From DAOVFN01 sp964607835 (GTDB taxonomy: Archaea > Aenigmatarchaeota > Aenigmatarchaeia > QMZP01), in contig CAZSLL010000001.1 of NCBI GenBank assembly GCA_964607835.1, positions 1-64,000 of the forward strand: a DNA stretch of 64,000 nucleotides, in the 5' to 3' direction. Within the stretch, counting starts at the first letter, position 1; each line of letters opens with the position of its first letter. The position numbers were made by a program, and so were the translations under genes. This document shows, piece after piece, positions 40,665 through 49,100 of the stretch. The notes beneath the pieces are model-generated. The model ran no database searches, had not been told where the DNA came from, and worked only from the letters and a program-made list of their open reading frames with translations.

Positions 40665-41798
40665 CTAAAAAAAGCCAATTATTTCTATGGTCATTCCTGC
40701 CAGGAGCAAGACAGATATCAGGATTGCAAGCGTCTTGCTGAAGAATATCCTGTACTCCGGAACCCTGTTTCCCTTGACATTTGCTTTTCTATATATAACC
40801 AGGACTATTATAACGATGAGCCCTCCCGCAACAACCCCTCCCACTGAAATTACATTAATAAATGAAAAGAATTCGAAAATCTCCAGCATCAGGAAGAGCA
40901 CAATCGGCAGTATCGCTGTTTTAAGCCACGCTTTCCTTTTTTTCTCTTTGTAGTCAACCATAAAGCTCCGCTCCAGCGCTGTGCCCAGAGCCAGGTATGA
41001 TGTAAACATGGTTATTATCCCTATCACGATGAACAGAGGCCCAAGGGCCATCGTAGAAATCTGGGGCGTGTCCTGCCCGGTTATTCCCAGGACGAGAAAT
41101 GTAAAGAATGCGTAAATCGATATTGTGATAATAGTGCCGGTTATTATAACCCTTTTTGTCATAGCTTCGTTCTTTTTCAGGACCTTGACAACAGAAGGCA
41201 GTGAAAAGAACTCCACCAGGGAAAACAGGACAACCCCCAAAGGCAAAAAGAAATATGCCTTATCGAATCCCATGTAGTTTGAATAGTTTATGTCCTTTGT
41301 AAAGAATATTGCGACAAGGATTAGCATGAATAATAATGCCCCCACGCCCAGCTTTTCATATTTTCTCAGCGATGAAATGCCCCGCCACAGAAGGTGCGAC
41401 ATGAGAAAACCGAACAGGGCTCCAAAAATAACCTCGTATTCCAGGTTCCCGAATATCAGGTAGCTAAGGCTTCCCCCCACACCTATCATGTATGCGAGCA
41501 ATGCCGAGAATATCGCAAAAACCACCAGTATGAACATGAAGTCCTTTCCCTTTTTTCCCAGATACTTGTAGGCGTATCCCACTAGCTGGTGCTCGCCCTT
41601 TGTCCTGAGTATTATCTCCCCGAAATACAGGTTCATCAGAAGTATCAGGAATCCGAAGAAGAACAGATAGCCCATGGTCACGAAGAAACCGGATTTTGAC
41701 GCCACGTAGGGCATGCTTAAAAACCCAACGCCCACAACAGTCCCGACTATGATGGATACTGATGTCAGGAATTTTCTGGTCTTGACAGAAAGTTTCAT
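40665..41798 (-). CDS. Amino-acid transporter (APC superfamily, TyrP/HAAAP-like)
   Basis: A 377-residue membrane protein with about 11 transmembrane helices. The start FLTSVSIIVGTVVGVGFLSMPYVASKSGF is the typical first helix pattern of hydroxy/aromatic amino-acid permeases (GTVVGVGxLxxPY). It probably imports amino acids with a cation. The ORF extends upstream but ATG 41798 gives a normal N-terminus. Function narrower than transport not determinable. Confidence 0.8.
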   Translation of the reverse strand: MKLSVKTRKFLTSVSIIVGTVVGVGFLSMPYVASKSGFFVTMGYLFFFGFLILLMNLYFGEIILRTKGEHQLVGYAYKYLGKKGKDFMFILVVFAIFSALLAYMIGVGGSLSYLIFGNLEYEVIFGALFGFLMSHLLWRGISSLRKYEKLGVGALLFMLILVAIFFTKDINYSNYMGFDKAYFFLPLGVVLFSLVEFFSLPSVVKVLKKNEAMTKRVIITGTIITISIYAFFTFLVLGITGQDTPQISTMALGPLFIVIGIITMFTSYLALGTALERSFMVDYKEKKRKAWLKTAILPIVLFLMLEIFEFFSFINVISVGGVVAGGLIVIIVLVIYRKANVKGNRVPEYRIFFSKTLAILISVLLLAGMTIEIIGFF

Positions 41799-41882
41799 TT
41801 TTACCTGTAATATTCTTGCGCATGACCCAGATATAAAGCTGATGAAGAGTCTGGGCCTGAAGCCTCCAAGCCTCGTTTTCAT

Positions 41883-42054
41883 GGTTTTGCCGGAGTAGAA
41901 GAGGCAGGACCCCTTTAGATACAGCTAAAGCGGATATGCAAAGTTCTTGCTAACAGCTACTATGCATAAATCTATACGCAAGGTTAACTGTGAAAGAATT
42001 TGGTGCAGTCCGGCGTTTATCCTGCATGGGTGGAACCTGATAATCCATTAATGT
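41883..42054. other. Intergenic stretch, no gene seen
   Basis: Between the transporter start and the broken small ORF. Contains a CCCTTTAGATACAGCTAAAGCGG stretch with inverted TTTAG/CTAAA and AT-rich promoter-like sequence near 41935-41985, but no gene, repeat or RNA that I could support. Confidence 0.5.
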
Positions 42055-42272
42055 TCAGGAGACCACAATGACCCCGACCTCTGGGTCCTTGATGTAATCC
42101 CTAAGCTTCTTCTCCGCGAGCGACTTCACCTCTCCCTTGTTCGTGTAGCACCCCTTACCCAAAGGAACGCGTATGTTAGTTGCAGCCATAGCTGCCAGGG
42201 GGTAATCGAGTTCGAGGTTGCTGAATACGTATCTTCCTTATGCTTCGTGACCTCTAGCCTTGCGTCTGCCAT
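42055..42272 (-). pseudogene. Frameshifted small protein gene upstream of ftsZ terminus
   Basis: From ATG 42272 the frame reads MADARLEVTKHKEDTYSAT, and after a one-base shift near 42212 the other frame continues as NLELDYPLAAMAATNIRVPLG to KDPEVGVIVVS and a stop. Joined, this gives a coherent protein of about 73 residues, so either a real frameshift mutation or a base error in the assembly. I do not recognise it. Confidence 0.45.
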
Positions 42273-42310
42273 GATATCACAAAAAATAAATTGTGCGGGG
42301 CTTGTGCCCC

Positions 42311-43417
42311 CTACTTCACGAAATCTATGCCAAGGACCTGTTCAATCTCCCTCTGCTTCTCTGAGGTGAAGGTCTTCTCAGGCCCGTAAATCTGGGAGGA
42401 CTTCACGCCAGTCACGATGAGCATGGCCCTTATGGTGTCTCCCAGCTCCTTTATTATCTGGGCTCCCCAGATAATCTTGGCTTCGGGGTTAATCTTGGCT
42501 GACACGCCCTCCACGATTTCCTGGCATTCCCTGATTGTCACGTCTGCCCCTCCGAACACGTTCACGAGAGCGCCTTCGGCCCCCTCGATGTCAACGTCCA
42601 GAAGCGGGTTGTTCAGGGCCTTCTCGACTGCCTCCATGGCCCGGTTCTCGGTGTCAGACTCGCCCATGCCAATCATGGCCAGGCCGCCTGAGCCCATGAC
42701 AGCCCTGATGTCAGCGAAGTCCAGGTTCACGAGACCGGGCTTTGTGATGAGCTCTGCTATGCCCTTGACAGCGTTCACGAGAATCTCGTCAGCCACCTTG
42801 AAGGCCGTGGTTATGGACACGTCCGGGACAATCTCCAGGAGCTTGTCGTTGGGTATTACTATGAGGGTGTCGACCGCGGATTCCAGGCTCTCCAGCCCTG
42901 TCTGCGCGTTCTTGGTCCTGTTGGCCCCCTCCATTTCGAAGGGAAGGGTCACTATACCCACTGTGAGCGCCCCGAGCTTCTTGGCTATGTCAGCCACAAC
43001 AGGGGCGGCTCCTGTACCTGTCCCGCCTCCGAGCCCGCAGTTCACGAACACCATGTCAGCGCCCTCGAGCGCCTTCTTGACCTCGTCCTTTGACTCCTTG
43101 GCTGCCTCTGAACCAACCTTGGGATCAGCGCCTGCTCCGAGACCGCCTGTGAGGTCGCGGCCGATGAGAACCTTGTGGTCAGCGTCAGTGTAGAGGAGAT
43201 CCTGGGCGTCCGTGTTGACGGCTATGGTCTCGGCGCCGACAATGCCAACCTGCATGAGCCTTGATATGGTGTTGCCCCCTGCGCCCCCCACTCCTACAAC
43301 CTTTATCTCTGCCTTCCTTGACTCCAGTATCTTCCTCAGTTCCTCGTCTGTCTCTGTATCTCTTTCGACCACTCTGTGTTCCTCTCGAATCACGTTGTTA
43401 ACCATGGACTCGGTCAT
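42311..43417 (-). CDS. ftsZ: Cell-division protein FtsZ
   Basis: A 368-residue tubulin-like GTPase that forms the division ring. Signature loop NCGLGGGTGTGAAPVVADI, GVGGAGGNTISRL at the N-terminal nucleotide site, and the T7 loop NLDFADIRAVM. I start at ATG 43417, which has GGAGGGATTC upstream; an open frame upstream would add an unlikely 82-residue extension. The first 25 residues are charged and flexible. Archaeal FtsZ1/2-type; which of the two is not decided here. Confidence 0.95.
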   Translation of the reverse strand: MTESMVNNVIREEHRVVERDTETDEELRKILESRKAEIKVVGVGGAGGNTISRLMQVGIVGAETIAVNTDAQDLLYTDADHKVLIGRDLTGGLGAGADPKVGSEAAKESKDEVKKALEGADMVFVNCGLGGGTGTGAAPVVADIAKKLGALTVGIVTLPFEMEGANRTKNAQTGLESLESAVDTLIVIPNDKLLEIVPDVSITTAFKVADEILVNAVKGIAELITKPGLVNLDFADIRAVMGSGGLAMIGMGESDTENRAMEAVEKALNNPLLDVDIEGAEGALVNVFGGADVTIRECQEIVEGVSAKINPEAKIIWGAQIIKELGDTIRAMLIVTGVKSSQIYGPEKTFTSEKQREIEQVLGIDFVK

Positions 43418-43550
43418 TCTGAATCCCTCCTCTTCTCCAAAAGATTGATAATCGCAAGCTATTGAAATGGAAGCCGCGATGATTATGATAATAAAAGAAA
43501 GTTTTAAAAGCGTGACGTGGGAAGGGAAAAGTATAACAACGTTATCGGTT

Positions 43551-44592
43551 TCATTCTGCCGGCTCGCTCTTCTGTAACGAGGTTTCAGCTTTCCCAGGTC
43601 CTTCAGCCTTGGCCCCCGGAGACGGTTTCCCGGGCTGCTTTTCAGGCTCTTTCCCTGAGGCATTCACGCTCTTCGAGGGCGCGGGCTTCCCTTCTTTCTC
43701 CTCCACTTTCTGCGTGGGAGACGCTGCTTTCTCCTCCACTTTCTGCGTGGGAGACGCTGCTTTCTCCTCCACTTTCTGCGTNNNNNNNNNNNNNNNNNNN
43801 NNNNNNNNNNNNNNNNNNNNNNNNNNNNNNNNNNNNNNNNNNNNNNNNNNNNNNNNNNNNNNNNNNNNNNNNNNNNNNNNNCTCCACTTTCTGCGTGGGA
43901 GACGCTGCTTTCTCCTCCACTTTCTGCGTGGGAGACTTGTCCTTCACAGAGTAGCTGACCTCTTTCACGCCCTTTACCCACTTGGTTATCTGCATGCTGA
44001 GCATGGACTGGAGCTGTTCGGGAACCTTCTTGTCCGTGGTTATGGTTAGCTTTCCGCTTTCTTCCGAGAAGCCAGCTTCCGCTGACATGTTGTAATGCTT
44101 GAGCAGAGCCATTGCCTGTTTCTCTGCCCCTTCTATCTTCCCGGTAACCTTTACCCAGTACTTCAGGTCCTTTCCAGCAAGGGGTGAATTGAAGTCCACC
44201 CTGACCCTGCCCCCTGAGACCGACTGCACCTTTGCGTGCCTTCCATCAATGTTAACGAATATTCCCGGCTCTGGGTTAATCTTTTGTGCGTAGAACTTCT
44301 GAAGCGATAAAATCTTTATGAGCCTCGGGTCCCTCTTCCCGAACCCGTCCTCTTGGCTGACCCCGAACTCGCTCTCCTCACCCGGTTTCATGTTCCTGAG
44401 ATGCTTCTCGACACCGGGCACTACCATCCCAGAGCCGATAATCACGAGAGCTGGCCCGTATTCGACCTTGGGATCATGTATGCCCTCCTTCTTCGCCAGG
44501 GTCTCGTCAGTGAGGTCGAACACCTCCCCGGTGGAAGCAATCCTGCCAACGTACTCAATCCTCAGGAAGTCGCCGTCATGCATATCATGCAT
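43551..44592 (-). CDS. FKBP-type peptidyl-prolyl isomerase with repeat tail, split by a gap
   Basis: SlyD-like FKBP: GDFLRIEYVGRIASTGEVFDLTDE, PALVIIGSGMVVPGVEKHLRNMKPGEE, an insert-in-flap segment (KINPEPGIFVNIDGRHAKV) and VDFNSPLAGKDLKYWVKV fold the first 160 residues. A second domain follows to about residue 222. The C-terminal tail is built from SPTQKVEEKAA repeats (33 nt each) that run into the 100-N gap from both sides, so copy number is unknown; the two sides are in different frames because the gap length is a placeholder. The tail ends KSEPAE. Probable chaperone with disordered tail. Confidence 0.85.
43782..43881. other. Scaffold gap, 100 N, in tandem repeats
   Basis: A placeholder gap inside the 33-nt tandem repeats of the FKBP gene. 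Collapse of the repeats in assembly is the likely cause. Confidence 0.95.
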
Positions 44593-44644
44593 AAAGAGAA
44601 CAATGTGGGGGGCTATTTAAATTAGTGCCTTTTGTGCACAAATC

Positions 44645-44692
44645 TCACTTAAGAAGGCCTTGGTTGCAGTCCCTGCAGTAATCGGTCTCCAT
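44645..44692 (-). CDS. Possible 15-residue peptide METDYCRDCNQGLLK
   Basis: A very short frame with CxxC, about 25 nt downstream of a TTTTAAG promoter-like box read on the minus strand. Too short to judge; listed for the CxxC and placement only. Confidence 0.2.
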   Translation of the reverse strand: METDYCRDCNQGLLK

Positions 44693-44744
44693 GCTTTACA
44701 AATCAGCCTTAAACTTAAAAGAGAAATGTTGCGAAGATTGGCCA

Positions 44745-44819
44745 TTAAACAATGAAGTTAGCGACGATTGACGTCATCGCCACGAACAGTATGAGCAACG
44801 GGAATATGATGTCCTTCAT
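44745..44819 (-). CDS. 24-residue single-helix membrane microprotein
   Basis: MKDIIFPLLILFVAM then TSIVANFIV: one clean membrane helix with a charged start. The ATG lies about 24 nt downstream of a TATA box (CTTTATAAGG on the minus strand, 44836-44845), the leaderless spacing seen throughout this genome. Not seen by a length filter. Confidence 0.45.
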   Translation of the reverse strand: MKDIIFPLLILFVAMTSIVANFIV

Positions 44820-44835
44820 AACAAACAGAATGGCC

Positions 44836-44845
44836 TAAACCCCTT
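44836..44845. promoter_or_regulatory. Bidirectional TATA box
   Basis: CCTTATAAAG can serve the microprotein gene on the minus strand (ATG 44819) and the secreted nuclease gene on the plus strand (ATG 44872). Confidence 0.45.
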
Positions 44846-44871
44846 ATAAAGCTGATTGCTTGATTTCGTCA

Positions 44872-45936
44872 ATGCACGTTGTGTACGGCAATATGCCATG
44901 GGGTGGAATACGAAAGCTTTTTGTGTCTTGCAGGCCACAATCAATCCTGGTGTTATCCTTGAGGCTAAGGAATCTCGCTCTTCTGGGATTGGCTTTCGCC
45001 CTCCTCACAGCAGCGGCCGGGATGGGGGAGCAGACGGCCATGCTCATAAACGACACAGCTGACTTCATCTTTGACGTTGTGTTCGGGCCAGGCGTACCTG
45101 ACCCTGACAGGGACAGCATAAAGATAGCCACATGGAACGTGGAGAACTGGGGAAAGACCAAGTCCACTGACCCATGGAGGATGGACAAAATAGCTGACAC
45201 GCTGGCCCAGTACGACCTGGTAGCTGTTCAGGAGATAAGCAACATAAGGGAAATCTCTGACCCCGGTTGCCCGAGGAACGAGAATGACTGCCCTGGTGAC
45301 CCGGCATGCGGCATGATAGGCGGCGCACTCCAGTCCCATCTCAACGAGAGGCTGGGCCTTAACTACTCCTTTGCATTCAGCCCGCAGGTAAGGGACGAGA
45401 GGTACCTGTTCGTGTACAACCCCGAGAAGGTCAAGCTCCTTGAAGAGGGCCTGCTGGAGGACCCTGACGAGAGCGGACCGGCCTGCGACCCTGATCCGGA
45501 TGACATCGGCCTCATGTCCAGGCAGCCCTTCATGGGAGTGTTCAGGGCAGGGGACTTCGACTTCATGCTCCTAAACGTTCACACCAGCCCCTACAGGAAC
45601 CAGGAGGAGCTCGAGGGTCTGGAGAGGCTCTACAGAAGAGTCCTGGGAATGGGCGAGGAGGACGTCATAATCATTGGCGACCTGAACGCTGACTGTGATT
45701 ATCTCCCTGAAAGGGAGAGCACGGGCCTGGGAGACAGGGAGTTCCGATGGGTGGTTCCGGAGGACGCCGACACCACTGTGGGAAGGTCAGACTGCGCTTA
45801 CGATGCCCTGATAATCACTCAGGCAACCTTCACTGACTTTTCTGGAAGCTGGGGTATAGAAAAAGGCATACCAAGGAACGTGAGCGACCATTACCCGGTA
45901 TGGGCAGAGTTCTACACCGATTCTGACCAGGACTGA
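44872..45936 (+). CDS. Secreted endonuclease/exonuclease/phosphatase-fold protein
   Basis: A 354-residue DNase I-like protein. A hydrophobic export or anchor segment near residues 30-55 precedes the catalytic domain: ATWNVENWG (Asn), VAVQEISN (Glu), GDLNADCDYL (Asp/Asn) and SDHYPVWAEF (Asp/His) carry the four conserved active-site motifs of the superfamily. It probably cuts extracellular nucleic acid or phosphate esters. ATG 44872 fits the TATA box at 44836; a TTG at 44860 is possible. Its 3' end overlaps a minus-strand gene. Confidence 0.85.
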   Translation: MHVVYGNMPWGGIRKLFVSCRPQSILVLSLRLRNLALLGLAFALLTAAAGMGEQTAMLINDTADFIFDVVFGPGVPDPDRDSIKIATWNVENWGKTKSTDPWRMDKIADTLAQYDLVAVQEISNIREISDPGCPRNENDCPGDPACGMIGGALQSHLNERLGLNYSFAFSPQVRDERYLFVYNPEKVKLLEEGLLEDPDESGPACDPDPDDIGLMSRQPFMGVFRAGDFDFMLLNVHTSPYRNQEELEGLERLYRRVLGMGEEDVIIIGDLNADCDYLPERESTGLGDREFRWVVPEDADTTVGRSDCAYDALIITQATFTDFSGSWGIEKGIPRNVSDHYPVWAEFYTDSDQD

Positions 45937-46124
45937 AAAATCCTGGGCATATCAATCCTGATGCAATAGGACTTGCGGTCGCCCCGGCCCCTGCACCTGT
46001 CCAGAAAGTACGAGACGCAGTCCGCAATCTCACTTTCGGTGTATGCATCCCTGCCCCGCAGGCCCTGCGCAAGCTCAAGGGACAGTGCATCCATCTCAGA
46101 TTCCGTGATTTCAGGATAGGGCAT
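45912..46124 (-). CDS. Unknown 70-residue protein
   Basis: Small acidic protein starting MPYPEITESEMDALSLELAQGLRG, ending in RIFQSWSESV. It has an ATATAAAG box about 25 nt upstream of ATG 46124 and overlaps the end of the nuclease gene by 25 nt. No family recognised; cysteines CVSYFLDRC and YC may bind metal or form disulfides. Confidence 0.5.
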   Translation of the reverse strand: MPYPEITESEMDALSLELAQGLRGRDAYTESEIADCVSYFLDRCRGRGDRKSYCIRIDMPRIFQSWSESV

Positions 46125-46198
46125 GAAAATTTCTGGGCAAATACTCTTTATATCCCTTTGGGCGGCTTTATTAGGCCGCTTATTTAATTATATAACCG

Positions 46199-49100
46199 AT
46201 GGTCTGCCCCAGCCGCCAGAGCAGGAAGGGCTTCCTTTTGTCAGTGGACGCCGTAATCGCCATAGGCCTCATACTGACCCTCGCTGTATTCATCGGGGGG
46301 CTGTCCATGACATATCACTCCCCTGAGCTCAGGTACCAGAGGCTCTATTATGCATCCAAGGACATACTGATGCTACTGGAGAACGCCAGGATAGACCAGC
46401 TCCAGGAGTTCGATGTCGTTAGACACTACCATTCCACGGGAGTCCTGACAGAGGATGACATGGACAAGACCCTGCTCGACATCATAGGCTCCATGTGGTC
46501 CTCAGGCAATGCCACCCTTCACGACCATGCATCCAACATCACCGGAAGCATACTCAATCAGACCCTGGCTCCTGGCTACAATTGCGAGGTAGTGATGGGC
46601 GGAGACAGTATTTACTCGCGGGGCCCTGATGATGGGGGCTTCCTGGCCAGGCTCTCCAGCCTTGTCTCAGGCGTGGAGCGCGGAAAGCCCGTGGACGGTT
46701 ATTTCGCGAGGGCATATCCCTCCATGGTGGGAGGCTTCAGGTCCCAGTATGCCTACTTCGGTGGATACGTGGGCCAGGGAAATCTCAGCACGTACCTCGA
46801 GCTCCCTGACTTCGATTCCATCATATCCGTGGACATGGAGATGGACGCAGGAGGGGATTTTGACCTCTATGTCAACGGCACGCATTCAGGCTCATATGAA
46901 GAGAGCCTAAACGACACCATGCGCTCAGAGAGGTGGGAAGTTGACGAGGCATACTACGCAAACCTCGGCGAGGGGCTCAATGTCCTGGAGATACGGTTCC
47001 CTGAGGGAGGAAGCTACATCGGGGGCGGATACATAAAAGTGCTCTATAACACCACCAGCCTAAACGCCACCTCAGACGATGAGTACGGAGAGAATGCCAT
47101 AAGGCTTGTGAGGCTGCCCGGAATATCCGGGATAATGAACCTCTATTCGTCGTTCTACGTGCCAGGACTCCTCAACTCCATTGAGGCCTTCCTGCATTAC
47201 GACTCTGACGTGCCGGTCACCAAGTACCTGAGCCTGGGCAACATAACGGTTTTCGAGGACAACCAAACAGGTGAGAAGCATGTCCTTCTGTCCAGCCAGG
47301 ACATTGAGGGAAACCTGTCTGACCACGGAAGGGGCCTGGACTACCTTAGCGGCATGACCTGCCCGGTAAGGCTGGGCATGAAAAACGTGACCTACATACT
47401 CGGCGAGGCGGGCTTCGCGGACGTGGTGCTCATAACAGACAGGACAGGCAGCATGACGAGCTGTGACGTGGACGCGGAATGCTCCTCAGACCTCTGCGAC
47501 TCCACAGATCCGTGCCACGACAGGAGGAGCAATGTTGCGGTGGACACGGACAGCACTTTCATAAGCACTATCCTTGAGGCCGAGGGGAGCAACTACGTGG
47601 GCCTGATAGGATACGGTGAGCGCCACGGCAGCACGTGCAGCTTCCATGACATAAGCAATGACAACTCCACACTCCAGGAAAGGGTGGGTGACTACAATTA
47701 CGGCGGGAGCTGGCAGGAATGCGGCTGGACCTGCACATCGTGCGGCGTGGCCGGGGCCACCGAGCTCCTCCAGGAAAAGGAGACCCTGTACAACCTGACA
47801 TTAAGGCAGGACATCGACAGGAGCCTCCATGAACTGAGCGGCAGCTCCAACCCATCGGACAGCATAAGCCTGAATCTTCCGGGCCTGAACAAATCCAGGC
47901 TGGTGAAGTCAAGGCTGACCATATTCGCGAGGGATGAGGACCCTGATAACGGTTACCAGCAATGCTTGCTCCTCAACGGCAACTATCTGGGCAGGGTGTG
48001 CAAGTCAAGCGAGAGCTCTGAGGACTGGCACACATGCAGCTATGTGGTGGAGCCCGGATGGCTCAATGAGGGAAGCAACACCGTGCAGATAACCGCGGGC
48101 ACCCAGGACGACTGTTTCGAATCCGGGGGCTACAGCTGGGACGCCAAGGACATCAGGCTCATGGCATGGGAGCACAGGAGCAGCCAGTCGGCCAGGACTG
48201 CGAACTCAACCTCAGGGGTTGTACCCGTCAACTCAGAGTCATGGTACATGCTCTCAGAGCTTTGGGAGCACGAGGATGACTATCCAAACCCGGTGGACTT
48301 CACGTCAGGGCTCAATGACTCGGGCACAAGCACATTCGGCCTGGGCTCTGCGGCTGACGGGTGGGACTGGGATGACCAGGTCTACGGGTTCTCAGGAACT
48401 TGCGATTTCAACGGAGAAAGCGGGGGAGAGCTTGAGCTCTACACCAGATACGATTCTGATGACAAGTCCTGCGCATACGGCACAGAGTTCGAGGTCACCC
48501 CCGGAATGCTCTCTCTCATACAGTCAGGTGCGGGGTTCGGGGTTTCTTTCTGGTATGAGTGGCAGAGGGAAAGCTGGTGGAACGTGTGGGAGTCTGAGGA
48601 TGAGGCCTGGGTGAAGGCAAGGATTTCCGGGCCAGCCGGAAGCGCTTGCGAAGACCCTGATGACTGCTACCTCGGGAGGGACATGGACTCAGGGCATTCG
48701 GGCAGGGACTCCACACCAGAGGTTTACGCAGAAGACGACCCTGACAACAGCTTCTCCGGAACCTTCTTCCAGGACATATCCTCATGGATAGACGCTGCAG
48801 GCACATACTACATCGACCTGGGGGGCAAGATAAGGAACAGCCAGAGCAGCGAGCGGGGATACTTCCGCTTCGATGATATTGCGGCAGGGATATACAACCA
48901 GAGCGAGCCTGAGGCCAGGCTGTCATTCCCGGGGGTGAACATGAGCCTGGTCAAGGCAGCGACCCTGAGGTTCCAGGCCAGGGGAATAGACCCGGAACAC
49001 TATGACTGCATTTATGTCAACGGATACCACATCGGCATGGCTGACTACCAGGAATACTCTGGGAGCGGAGACTGGGAGAACGTGAGCTTAGACGTTAACG

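Noticed and set aside
42311..43663. Longer FtsZ with an 82-residue N-terminal extension
   Set aside because: The ATG at 43417 has an excellent ribosome binding site and gives the normal FtsZ length; the extension looks like translated leader.
43700..43935. Short direct repeats that could suggest a CRISPR array
   Set aside because: The repeats are contiguous 33-nt units without spacers and encode SPTQKVEEKAA in the FKBP frame.
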